From: Arthrobacter sp. U41
Lineage (GTDB): Bacteria; Actinomycetota; Actinomycetes; Actinomycetales; Micrococcaceae
Length of the DNA: 64,000 bases
Assembly: GCF_007679325.1 (NCBI RefSeq)
Contig: NZ_VEGI01000002.1
Coordinates: 372,001-436,000, forward strand
Direction: 5' to 3'
Shown: positions 32,404-40,520 of the stretch, piece by piece
How the letters are laid out: every line of letters begins with the position of its first letter
Position numbering within the stretch: position 1 is the first letter of the stretch
Notes under the pieces: generated by a model
Databases searched by the model: none
Told to the model about the DNA's origin: nothing
Seen by the model: only the letters and a program-made list of their open reading frames with translations
Made by a program: the position numbers and the translations under genes

Positions 32404-33672
32404 TTACTTCCCGGTCTTGCCGCCCGCCAGGGGTACCGAATCTGCCCGGTTAGGCCCCGGTGACCGGTTGGGGGACGCCGCCTCGGCGCGGGGCACGAAT
32501 CCGGCGATGATGGCGGCGATGCCGGCGGCAGCAGCGGCGGCGTATGCCATGGCTGTGTAGCTGCCCAACAAGGCCGCCAGCGCGGGGCCCGCAACAGGCG
32601 CCAGCGCAGTCACCGCGGTCAGAGGCGCGGCGAACCGCCCCTGCAGGGCGCCCAGATTGGACATGCCCCACCGCTCGGCCACGATCGTTGCCTGCAGCAG
32701 CGTGTGGCAGCCACGGACCGCACCGGCAAGCACTCCCGCCGCGATCAACAGCCCCGGGGGGCCGGGGAGAACGGCGAGCGAGAGGACCGCACCGGCGCCG
32801 GCGCCGGCGATGGTGGCCAGCCGGGCGCGGACCGGAATGCGCGCGAACAGAAGGCGCCCGCCCACCTGCCCTGCCCCCACCAGACCCAGCCCCAGGGCGG
32901 CACCGGCATAGCCCGCACCTTTTTCCATAAGCAGCGGAATGATGTTCAGCGTCACCGTGTAAAGACCCAGGCACAACAGCACCATGAGGGCCTGGAGTCC
33001 CAGGAACTCGGGGCTCCGGGTGACGGCACGAATCCGGAGGCGGTCGCGTCCCGGCCGGGCGGGGGATGCTGCGGACGGCCAGGAGCGGTTGAGGAAGAGT
33101 GCGTGCAGCGGGACCGTAATGAGCCCCAGCAGCGCCGCGAGGACCAGGAAAGTGCTGCGCCAGCCGACGGCGGCGGTGAGTCCGGCGGTGAGCGGGGCGA
33201 AAATTGTCGAGGCAAAACCGGCCACCAGGGTCAGTGTGGTCAGTGGGCGGACCCTGTTGCGGCCGTACCAGCGGCTGATCACTGTGAAAGCAGGCTGGTA
33301 GAGGACGGCGGCCTGGGCCGTTCCGGCCAGGAGCCACGCAGCGGCGAACAGCGGCAGGTTTGGGGCCAGCCCGGCCAGCCCGAGCGCCATAACACCAATC
33401 AGCGAGCCGGTGACCATGAGGGTCCGCGGCCCGGTGCGGTCCAGGATCCGGCCCACCGGGATGCCGGCGAGGGCGGACACCAGCAGTCCGGCGGAAAACG
33501 ATCCGGTGATGAGGACGGGATCCCAGCCGGTGTCCTCGCTGATGGGCCGCACGGCGGCGGGCAGGGAGTAGTAGAGCAGGCCCCACCCTGTGGTCTGGGT
33601 GATGCACAACGCCACCAGCCCGCCCCGGGGAGCCCCGGCAGCGGCAGGCCGCGGAGTCCCCGGGGCGGCCAA
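32404..33672 (-). CDS. MFS transporter linked to an ArsR-type cluster
   Basis: A 422-residue 12-helix MFS protein (TQTTGWGLLYYSLPAAVRPI; motif A-like AGIPVGRILDRTGPRTLM). It starts 2 bp after the flavoprotein gene, so the pair is co-transcribed. Context with an arsenite-type ArsR suggests export of an arsenical or another product of the flavoprotein. Neither ArsB nor Acr3 is present. The substrate is an inference. Confidence 0.82.
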   Translation of the reverse strand: MAAPGTPRPAAAGAPRGGLVALCITQTTGWGLLYYSLPAAVRPISEDTGWDPVLITGSFSAGLLVSALAGIPVGRILDRTGPRTLMVTGSLIGVMALGLAGLAPNLPLFAAAWLLAGTAQAAVLYQPAFTVISRWYGRNRVRPLTTLTLVAGFASTIFAPLTAGLTAAVGWRSTFLVLAALLGLITVPLHALFLNRSWPSAASPARPGRDRLRIRAVTRSPEFLGLQALMVLLCLGLYTVTLNIIPLLMEKGAGYAGAALGLGLVGAGQVGGRLLFARIPVRARLATIAGAGAGAVLSLAVLPGPPGLLIAAGVLAGAVRGCHTLLQATIVAERWGMSNLGALQGRFAAPLTAVTALAPVAGPALAALLGSYTAMAYAAAAAAGIAAIIAGFVPRAEAASPNRSPGPNRADSVPLAGGKTGK

Positions 33673-33674
33673 GG

Positions 33675-35054
33675 TCAGTCCGCCGAGCGGCCGTGCGCCA
33701 GACCGGTGGGGAACCCCACCAGCACGGGTTCCGGGGTGCCGCAGCAGCCTCCCGCCGTCTCCAGGATGGGATCGGCGGAAACGGCCGGGATGTCGCAGCT
33801 GGTGCCGGCATCGGAGGAGCAGACGCCGGTTTCCGGAAGTTCGAGCAGGACGGTGTCCGCGGCCTCGCGGTCGCCGGCCAGGGCGGCCGCGACGGAGCGC
33901 ACCTGCTCGTAGCCGGTGGCCAGCAGGAAGGTGGGAGCCCGGCCGTAGGATTTCATCCCCACAATGTAGAAATCCTTGTCCGGGTGGGCCAGCAGCCTGG
34001 CGCCGTGCGGCGCCACTGTGCCGCAGGAGTGGAACTCCGGGTCGATCAGCGGACCCAGTTCACGCGGGGCCTCGACGGCCGGGTCCAGCTCCAGCCGGAG
34101 TTCCCGCAGGATGTCAAGGTCCGGGCGGAATCCGGTGCACGGCACTACGACGTCTGCCCCGAGGGTGCGGCCGTCGGCGGAGCTGACAGTGACGCCCGCA
34201 GCCGACGCTGTGAGGGCGGTGATCCCGAAGCCGGTGTGCAGCTCCACGGTGCCGGCCTCGACCAGGCGGCGGAGCCGGCTGCCCAGCTGCCCGCGCGCGG
34301 GAAGCCCGTCGGCGTCGCCGCCGCCATAGACTTTCTCGGCGGAGGCGCCCCGCACGGCCCAGAGGATCTTGGTGTCCGGCTCCTGCTTCGCCAGGTCCGC
34401 AAGGTTGATCAGGGTGTTGGCGGCGGAGTGTCCTGCGCCCACCACGAGGACCCGTTGTCCTGCAAACCGGGCGCGCTCGCGGCCCAGGACGTCCGGGAGC
34501 GCGGCGGAAATCCGCTCCGCGGCGGCAGCCTCGCCCGCCGCCGGCAGCCCGGAGGTGCCGAGCGGATTGCGGGTGCTCCACGTGCCGGAGGCATCAATGA
34601 CGCCCGCGGCACGGTACTCGCGGACTTCTCCGCCCGCGTGTTCGACCCGGAGCAGGAACGGCGTGGTGTCGCGGCCGCGGCTGTGGGTCTTATCCATCCC
34701 GAGCCGCGTCACGGCCACGACGCGGGCGCCGGTGTGCAGCCGGCCGGCGATGGCCGGCAGTGCGGCGAGGGGTGCCAGGTACGAATCAACGAGTTCGCCG
34801 CCGAAGGGTAGCGCCGTGGGGCGCGGTGCCTCCCAGCCGGATGCAGTGAGCAGCCGCGCGGCAGCAGCATCGACGTTGAACCGCCAGGGCGAGAAGAGCC
34901 GGATGTGGCGCCATTGTTCGATCGCGGCCCCCGCCGTCGGGCCGGCCTCGAAGATCAGCGGCTCGATGCCGCGCTCCAAAAGGTGGGCTGCCGCGGCCAG
35001 GCCGATCGGGCCTGCTCCGATGACGGCAACGGGAAGGTTCGTGTTAGCAGCCAT
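33675..35054 (-). CDS. FAD-dependent NAD(P)-binding monooxygenase-like protein (ArsO-like)
   Basis: A 459-residue flavoprotein with an FAD-binding GAGPIGLAAAAHLLERG near the N-terminus and a second dinucleotide motif GAGHSAANTL in the middle. The layout resembles the flavin monooxygenase/thioredoxin-reductase superfamily. The C-terminus is Cys-rich (GVCSSDAGTSCD, TAGGCCGTPEP), unlike ordinary monooxygenases but suited to thiophilic metalloids. Genes of this type called arsO occur in some actinobacterial ars operons. ATG 35054 faces arsR across an 89-bp divergent promoter. Confidence 0.8.
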   Translation of the reverse strand: MAANTNLPVAVIGAGPIGLAAAAHLLERGIEPLIFEAGPTAGAAIEQWRHIRLFSPWRFNVDAAAARLLTASGWEAPRPTALPFGGELVDSYLAPLAALPAIAGRLHTGARVVAVTRLGMDKTHSRGRDTTPFLLRVEHAGGEVREYRAAGVIDASGTWSTRNPLGTSGLPAAGEAAAAERISAALPDVLGRERARFAGQRVLVVGAGHSAANTLINLADLAKQEPDTKILWAVRGASAEKVYGGGDADGLPARGQLGSRLRRLVEAGTVELHTGFGITALTASAAGVTVSSADGRTLGADVVVPCTGFRPDLDILRELRLELDPAVEAPRELGPLIDPEFHSCGTVAPHGARLLAHPDKDFYIVGMKSYGRAPTFLLATGYEQVRSVAAALAGDREAADTVLLELPETGVCSSDAGTSCDIPAVSADPILETAGGCCGTPEPVLVGFPTGLAHGRSAD

Positions 35055-35069
35055 TGTGTCCCTCTCCAA

Positions 35070-35126
35070 ATATTGATGATTATCGATATGCCGAGTATCG
35101 CCCCATATATCGACGCCTGTCAATAT
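35070..35126. promoter_or_regulatory. ArsR operator region between divergent genes
   Basis: An AT-rich island in GC-rich DNA. It has atattga (35070-35076) paired with tcaatat (35120-35126), cgatat (35084-35089) with atatcg (35107-35112), and the palindrome tatcgata (35081-35088). It fits the AT-rich imperfect dyads bound by ArsR/SmtB proteins and could control both genes. Confidence 0.6.
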
Positions 35127-35143
35127 AGGTGCATAATGGATGT

Positions 35144-35494
35144 ATGACAGCACTCCAGATTGTTGAGCCAGCGTCGGCGGCCGCGTGCTGCACCTCGTCC
35201 GGGTTGCCCGTCCTGGGCCCCGAGGAGGCGCAGGGCAAGGCCCAGCTCTTCAAGGCCCTGGCCGACCCGAACCGCCTGCGGCTGCTGTCCATCGTCAAAG
35301 CGTCCGACGGCGGAGAGGCCTGCGTCTGCGATCTCACCGAACCCCTGGACCTCGGTCAGCCGACGGTATCCCACCACCTCAAGATCCTGGTCGATGCCGG
35401 CCTGCTGCACCGCGAAAAGCGGGGGACCTGGGCCTACTACTCCCTGGTGCCCGGCGCGCTCGAGCGGACCGCGGGCGTGCTCGCTGAGCTGTAG
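35144..35494 (+). CDS. arsR: ArsR/SmtB-family metalloregulator
   Basis: A 116-residue winged-helix repressor. The recognition region reads CVCDLTEPLDLGQPTVSHHLKILVDAGLLHREKRGTWAYYSL. Cys15-Cys16 in the N-terminal tail and Cys60/Cys62 near helix 3 resemble the As(III) site of Corynebacterium glutamicum ArsR, which uses Cys15, Cys16 and Cys55. It should repress the divergent flavoprotein-MFS operon until arsenite or antimonite binds. ATG 35144 is chosen over GTG 35129, which would shift the cysteine numbering. Confidence 0.9.
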   Translation: MTALQIVEPASAAACCTSSGLPVLGPEEAQGKAQLFKALADPNRLRLLSIVKASDGGEACVCDLTEPLDLGQPTVSHHLKILVDAGLLHREKRGTWAYYSLVPGALERTAGVLAEL

Positions 35495-35562
35495 GCCGCC
35501 AGAGCCGGGCGGCTCTTGAACAGCTGCGGTACGGGGCCTAACGTTGAAGAACTGAGGAAAGG

Positions 35563-35772
35563 GTGACCGCCGTGGAGATCTTCATGTGGTGGCTGGATCT
35601 GGATCTGGCGAGCAAGGAGTGGCTGCGGGAAAACCTGCGCGCCGAAGAGTTGCCGCTGCCCGTGCTGCAGGGGATTGCCGAGGCCGGCGGACCCCACCCG
35701 GATGATGTGTCCGGTGTCCTGACCGACGCCGACTGGGACTTCATCGAGACTCAGTCGGAATTCGTCGACTGA
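35563..35772 (+). CDS. Small hypothetical protein
   Basis: A 69-residue acidic protein (FMWWLDLDLASKEWLRENLRAEELPLP...) without recognised motifs. GTG 35563 is preceded by GAGGAAAG. The Trp-rich start and acidic body suggest a folded small soluble protein. No link to arsR is evident beyond proximity. Confidence 0.6.
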   Translation: MTAVEIFMWWLDLDLASKEWLRENLRAEELPLPVLQGIAEAGGPHPDDVSGVLTDADWDFIETQSEFVD

Positions 35773-35841
35773 CAAAAACGGACCCGATCCGGCGCGGGAA
35801 AACCATTGCGGCCATCTTCCCGGGGTGGTTGCATGGGGGGC

Positions 35842-37023
35842 ATGGCTACCGCAGAGAGTTATGTCCTGGCGATCGGCACCAAAAAAGGCCTCTGGCTGGC
35901 GACGAGCCCGGACCGCAAAGACTGGTCCCTTTCCGGCCCGCATTTCCTGATGAGCGAAGTCCCCAGCATCGGCATCGACACCCGTGACGGCCGGACCCGG
36001 ATCCTGGTCGGAGTCCGTTCCGAGCACTGGGGTCCCACCGTTTTCCACTCCGATGACCTGGGTGAAACGTGGAACGAGCCCGAACAGGGAGCCATCCGCT
36101 TCCCTGAGGGCACCGACGCGGCCCTGGAGCGCGTCTGGCAGATCCATCCCGACGCCGAGTCCCGTCCCGGCGTCGTCTGGGCCGGCTGCGAGCCGATCTC
36201 GGTCTGGAAGTCCACCGACGGCGGCGAACACTTCGAACTGAATCGCGGGCTCTGGGACCACCCGCACCGCGGCGAATGGGGGGCCGGTTACGGCGGCGCC
36301 GCGGCGCACTCGATTGTGGTTGACCACACCGGAGAGAAGGTCCACGTCGCGATGAGCACCGGCGGTGTCTACCGTTCCCTGGACGGCGGGAGCTCCTGGG
36401 AGCCGCGCAACAAGGGAATCTCGGCCTACTTCATGCCCGATCCCAACCCGGAATTCGGCCAGTGCGTGCACAAGATCGCGGCCGATTCCGCCGTCGAGGG
36501 CCGCCTCTACGCGCAGAACCACCACGGCGTCTACCGCAGTGACGACGACGCCGAGAACTGGGAATCCATCGCGGACGGCTTGCCGGCGGACTTCGGTTTC
36601 GTGATGCTCACCCACCCCGGGCGGGCCGGCACCGCCTGGGTGATCCCGCTCAAGGCTGACGGCGAGCGGATCCCCCCGGAGGGCAGACTCGCGGTCCACC
36701 GGACCGACGACGCCGGCGCCACCTGGAAGCGCTTGGATGCCGGACTCCCCGAAAAGGAATTCAATGCCGTCCTTCGGGACGCCGCCTGCGTTGACACGGC
36801 AGAGCCGGCCGGCGTGTACTTCGGGACCCGTGGCGGCAGCGTCTACGCCAGCGCCGACGAGGGCGAACACTTCGCCGAGGTGGCCTCGCACCTGCCGGAC
36901 GTGCTGTGCGTTCGCGTCGCGGCCGTGTCCGGCGCCGGTTTGTCGGAGGCCGCCCTGTCGGATGCAGCCTTGTCTGGGGCGTCGTCCGGGTCCGCGTCGT
37001 CCGGGTCCGCGGCGGGCGCCTGA
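35842..37023 (+). CDS. BNR/sialidase-like beta-propeller protein
   Basis: A 393-residue protein with repeated BNR-type Asp-box segments (VFHSDDLGETWNEP, VWKSTDGGEHFE, VYRSLDGGSSWEP, VYRSDDDAENWES, VHRTDDAGATWKR, VYASADEGEHFAEV), about six blades of a propeller. It lacks a signal peptide and the sialidase FRIP motif, so true sialidase activity is doubtful. The C-terminus ends in a low-complexity Ser/Ala/Gly tail (about 365-393). The next gene, a MoaD/ThiS-like protein, starts 5 bp after the stop. Confidence 0.85.
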   Translation: MATAESYVLAIGTKKGLWLATSPDRKDWSLSGPHFLMSEVPSIGIDTRDGRTRILVGVRSEHWGPTVFHSDDLGETWNEPEQGAIRFPEGTDAALERVWQIHPDAESRPGVVWAGCEPISVWKSTDGGEHFELNRGLWDHPHRGEWGAGYGGAAAHSIVVDHTGEKVHVAMSTGGVYRSLDGGSSWEPRNKGISAYFMPDPNPEFGQCVHKIAADSAVEGRLYAQNHHGVYRSDDDAENWESIADGLPADFGFVMLTHPGRAGTAWVIPLKADGERIPPEGRLAVHRTDDAGATWKRLDAGLPEKEFNAVLRDAACVDTAEPAGVYFGTRGGSVYASADEGEHFAEVASHLPDVLCVRVAAVSGAGLSEAALSDAALSGASSGSASSGSAAGA

Positions 37024-37028
37024 GTCGC

Positions 37029-37316
37029 GTGCCCGGAATCAGTGTGGTGCTGCCCAGTGTGCTCCAGCCGCTGGCCGGCGGGCAGTCCTTCCTGACTGCG
37101 CCCGCCGACTCGGCGGTGACGGTGGAGGGTGTGCTGGACGAGGTGACCGGGCAGTACCCGGCGCTGTCGAGGCGGCTGCGGGATGAGACCGGGGCGATCC
37201 GACGCTACGTGAATATATACGTCAACGGGAATGAAATCCGCCGCCTGCAGGGCCTGGCCACCGAGGTTCTACCCGGCGGGGAGGTCCTGATCATCCAGTC
37301 CGTCGCGGGAGGCTAG
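37029..37316 (+). CDS. MoaD/ThiS (ubiquitin-like) family protein
   Basis: A 95-residue beta-grasp protein. ISVVLPSVLQPLAGGQSFLTA, TVEGVLDEVTGQYPALSRRLRD and VNIYVNGNEIRRLQG are typical, and it ends in the diglycine of the family (QSVAGG). MoaD/ThiS proteins carry sulfur as C-terminal thiocarboxylate, or modify proteins in some lineages. No moaE, thiG or E1-like gene lies in this window. GTG 37029 is 5 bp after the BNR gene, so they are coupled. Confidence 0.85.
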   Translation: MPGISVVLPSVLQPLAGGQSFLTAPADSAVTVEGVLDEVTGQYPALSRRLRDETGAIRRYVNIYVNGNEIRRLQGLATEVLPGGEVLIIQSVAGG

Positions 37317-37321
37317 ACGCC

Positions 37322-37558
37322 TCAGGCGACCCGCCAGAGGCTGCACTCGTCCGTGTTGATGGCTTTCCGCGTGCCGGACTGCCGGTCCATGATCCAGACG
37401 ACGCCGATTCCCGGCGCGGTTTCCTGGACGCTGCCGCGGCGGATCACAACGTCGTCGTAATTCGGGCCGACCTTCAGCCGGGCCTCGATCTCGTCGCCGC
37501 GGTGCAGCTGATCCAGGGCACGGATACGGGTTACATGGGCGTTGGCTTCCTTCAACAT
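37322..37558 (-). CDS. Small hypothetical protein
   Basis: A 78-residue basic soluble protein (MLKEANAHVTRIRALDQLHRGDEIEARLKVG...) with predicted beta strands (VVIRRGSVQETAPGIGVVWIMDR). I recognise no family. ATG 37558 is preceded on the minus strand by AGGAGG, a strong site. It converges on the MoaD-like gene with a 5-bp gap. Confidence 0.7.
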   Translation of the reverse strand: MLKEANAHVTRIRALDQLHRGDEIEARLKVGPNYDDVVIRRGSVQETAPGIGVVWIMDRQSGTRKAINTDECSLWRVA

Positions 37559-37739
37559 GGCGGGGCCTCCTGGACTGGAGAGTGGTGCCTGCTCTTGCCG
37601 GCACTTCCAGTGTCCTGCGCCAATGTTGCCGCCGCGTTTCGGCCCGGTAAGACGTGGGTAAGCGTCCGACGCCGGGGGAGTTACCGGCGCCGGGCCGGGC
37701 GTGGATTATGACGGTCAAGGTGGCTGGGGGCCCGGCGGC

Positions 37740-39434
37740 TCAGGGCATGTAGCGTTCGCCCGGGTGCTGGACCCGGAACCACCGGTAGCCGTACCGGCCC
37801 AGCTCCAGCTCGAAACCGCCGTCGTCCGCCAGTTCGATGTCCTGGCCGTCCAGGAGGTCCCGCAGGTAGGCGCCCTCGAAACCGGACGCCGCGTCAGCAG
37901 CCGGGCTGACGTTCGCGGCCACCGAGGCTGGTTCCGCCCCGAAGTTGTGGGCCAGGACCACCGTGGAGCCGCCCCACGAACACCGGTGCAGAAGAACCTT
38001 CGCGGCGGGCTGTTTGATGAGCTCGTAGTCGCCCCACCCCAGTTCGGGGCTTTCCCGGTAGCGCTGGATCAGGGTTGCCATGAAGTTCCACAGCGACTCC
38101 GGGTCCCGCTTGGCAGCGGCGGCGTTGACGGTCTTCGGCCCGAAGTAGCCGTCCACCACCTGCGCCACGAGGTCCTTTTGGGCGGCGGTCGAGAATCCGC
38201 CGTTTTCGGTGTCATTCCATTGCATGGGGGAACGCACGGCCGAGCGGCCCTTCGCCGAGAGGTCCTCTCCCATGCCGATTTCCTCGCCGTAGAAGAGCAC
38301 CGGCGTTCCGGGCAGCGCAAACAGCAGTGAATAGACCATCCGGATCCGGGCGGGGTCGCCGTCGAGCATGGTGGGCAGCCTGCGGCGCAGGCCGCGGCCG
38401 TACATCTGCATGTCCTCGTCCGGACCGAACGCGGCAAAAACCTCCTCGCGCTCGGCATCGCTGAGCTTGTCCAGGGTCAGTTCGTCGTGGTTCCGGACAA
38501 ACATGGCCCACTGGTTGTCCGGATGGATCTTCGGGCGGGAACTGAGTGACTTGGCCAGCGGCCGGGCGTCCTCCCGGGCGAGGGACAAGTAAAGGTTTTG
38601 CATGGACAGGAAGTCGAACTGCATGTTCAGCTCGTTCCCGGCCGCGCCGCCGAAGTACTTCTGTTGCTCCTTGTAGGGCACGTTGACCTCGCCCAGCAGC
38701 AGACCGCTGCCGTTGCGGCGGTTGAGGAAGCTGCGGAGCGCACTGAGGTAGTCGTGCGGGTCGACCAGCGCCGAGTCTTCCTTGGACGTGCCCTGCAGCT
38801 CAAGGAAAAACGGGACCGCGTCCAGGCGGAAGCCGTCCAGTCCCAGCTGCAGCCAGAACCCCATGGACTTGGCGATCTCGTCCCGCACCTTCGGATTCGC
38901 CACGTTGAGGTCCGGCTGGTGCTTGGCGAACATGTGCAGGTACCACTCACCGGTGGCCTTGTCCTGGGTCCAGATGGACGTCTCCTCGCCGGGGAACACC
39001 ACCTGCTCCGACGTGTCCGGGGGCGTGTCCTTGCGCCAGACGTAGTAGTCGCGGAACGGGTTGTCCACCGATTTGCGGGACTCGACGAACCAAGGGTGCT
39101 TGTCCGAGGTGTGGTTGAGGACGAAGTCCGCGATCACGCGCATCCCCCGGTCCTTCGCGGTCCGGATGAACTCCACCACGTCGCCCAAATTGCCCAGCCG
39201 CCGGTCCACGCCGTACAGGTCCGTGACGTCGTAGCCGTCGTCCTTGTCCGGAGTGGGGTAGAAGGGCATGAGCCAGATGCACGTCACGCCCAGGGCCGCG
39301 AGGTAGTCCACGCGCTGGATCAGCCCGCCGAAATCCCCGGTGCCGTCGCCGTCGCTGTCGAAGAACGTCTCCGGGTCCAGGCAGTAGATGACGGCGTTTT
39401 TCCACCAGAGGTCCGAGGTCTCAGCGATCCTCAC
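37740..39434 (-). CDS. GH13 alpha-amylase-family protein (trehalose-synthase-like)
   Basis: A 564-residue GH13 enzyme: substrate-binding DFVLNHTSDKHPWF, nucleophile region GLDGFRLDAVPFF, acid/base E in GLLLGEVN and third Asp in FVRNHDELTLDKL. The end (RYGYRWFRV) matches the C-terminal beta domain. Similarity in style is to TreS/alpha-glucosyltransferase-like members acting on maltose or trehalose. The GTG start overlaps the stop of the upstream oxidoreductase gene (GTGA). Confidence 0.9.
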   Translation of the reverse strand: MRIAETSDLWWKNAVIYCLDPETFFDSDGDGTGDFGGLIQRVDYLAALGVTCIWLMPFYPTPDKDDGYDVTDLYGVDRRLGNLGDVVEFIRTAKDRGMRVIADFVLNHTSDKHPWFVESRKSVDNPFRDYYVWRKDTPPDTSEQVVFPGEETSIWTQDKATGEWYLHMFAKHQPDLNVANPKVRDEIAKSMGFWLQLGLDGFRLDAVPFFLELQGTSKEDSALVDPHDYLSALRSFLNRRNGSGLLLGEVNVPYKEQQKYFGGAAGNELNMQFDFLSMQNLYLSLAREDARPLAKSLSSRPKIHPDNQWAMFVRNHDELTLDKLSDAEREEVFAAFGPDEDMQMYGRGLRRRLPTMLDGDPARIRMVYSLLFALPGTPVLFYGEEIGMGEDLSAKGRSAVRSPMQWNDTENGGFSTAAQKDLVAQVVDGYFGPKTVNAAAAKRDPESLWNFMATLIQRYRESPELGWGDYELIKQPAAKVLLHRCSWGGSTVVLAHNFGAEPASVAANVSPAADAASGFEGAYLRDLLDGQDIELADDGGFELELGRYGYRWFRVQHPGERYMP

Positions 39435-40426
39435 AGCAGCACCTCCCGGCCCTGCCGCGGGCTCCCGGACGCGCGAAGCTGCGGGAGCACGTGTTCCGCG
39501 AACGTGTCGATGAACGGCGCCTGCTCCTGCCCCACGAAGTGCAGGTACAGCTCATCGAAGCCCAGGTCGATATATTCGGCGAGCCACTGCGCGTGCTGCC
39601 CGGTATCCGCGGAGATGTTCACCACCTTGCGGACCTGGTCCTCGCCGACGTCGGCGCTGACGCCGTCGAAGTGGGCCGCCGTCGGGAGGTCCCAGGGGAT
39701 GGGCGGGGTAAAGACGTTGCTGCGCCACTGGTCCAGGGCCACCGCAACGGCTTGCTGTTCCGTGGGCGCCCACGACAGGTGCACCTGCAGCACGGCCTTG
39801 CCCCGGCCGCCGGCGTCGCGGTAGGCAGCGAGCATGTCCTTCAGCTTCGCGTGCGGCTGGTTGACCGTCACGAGCCCGTCCGCCCAGGCCGCCCCGCGAC
39901 GCGCGGTTTCCACGCTGACGGCAGGAGCGATGAGCGGCGGCTTGATCTCCGGCACATCCCAGATCCTGGCCTGCTGGACGGTGACCAGGCCGTTCCGGGT
40001 CACTTCCTTGCCGTCGTGGAGTTCGCGGATGATCTGGACGGATTCCTCGAGGCGCTGCTGCCGGGTCGCCTTGTCCGGCCAGACCTCCCCGGTGACGTGC
40101 TCGTTCATGTACTCGCCGCTGCCCGGCGCCAGCCAGAACCGGCCGGGGAACATGTCCGCGAGCGTGGCGGACGCATGCGCGATGATCGCCGGGTGGTAGC
40201 GCTGCCCGGGCGCCGTGACCACACCGAAGCGCAACTTGGTGGTGGCCAGGGCTGCCCCCAGCCAGGACCAGGCAAAGCCGGAATGCCCCTGCCGGGCGGA
40301 CCACGGCTCAATGTGGTCCGAGCACATGGCGGCGTCGAAGCCCGCCTGCTCGGCCAGCTGCACGTCCTTGAGGAGGCGGCCGGGGCTGATCTGTTCATGG
40401 GATGCGTGGAAACCGAGGGTAGCCAT
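39431..40426 (-). CDS. LLM-class flavin-dependent oxidoreductase (TIGR03885-like)
   Basis: A 331-residue bacterial-luciferase-like TIM barrel (LGFHASHEQISPGRLLKDVQLAEQAGFDAAMCSDHIEPW; GERYHP-like GQRYHPAIIAHASATLADMFPGRFWLAPGSGE). It looks like the subgroup described as related to F420-dependent enzymes but probably using ordinary flavin. Substrate unknown. It is translationally coupled to the GH13 gene by a 4-bp overlap. Confidence 0.85.
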   Translation of the reverse strand: MATLGFHASHEQISPGRLLKDVQLAEQAGFDAAMCSDHIEPWSARQGHSGFAWSWLGAALATTKLRFGVVTAPGQRYHPAIIAHASATLADMFPGRFWLAPGSGEYMNEHVTGEVWPDKATRQQRLEESVQIIRELHDGKEVTRNGLVTVQQARIWDVPEIKPPLIAPAVSVETARRGAAWADGLVTVNQPHAKLKDMLAAYRDAGGRGKAVLQVHLSWAPTEQQAVAVALDQWRSNVFTPPIPWDLPTAAHFDGVSADVGEDQVRKVVNISADTGQHAQWLAEYIDLGFDELYLHFVGQEQAPFIDTFAEHVLPQLRASGSPRQGREVLL

Positions 40427-40520
40427 TGTTCATGTCTACCGTCGACCCGGCGGGTTGTCGAGGAAGGCCTGCCCGGCCGGCCTCTGGCGGACGGCGCCAG
40501 GCGGGACCAGAATGGGGCCT

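Noticed and set aside
35842-37023. True exo-sialidase
   Set aside because: Asp-box repeats are present but no signal peptide, FRIP motif or catalytic arginine triad could be identified by eye.
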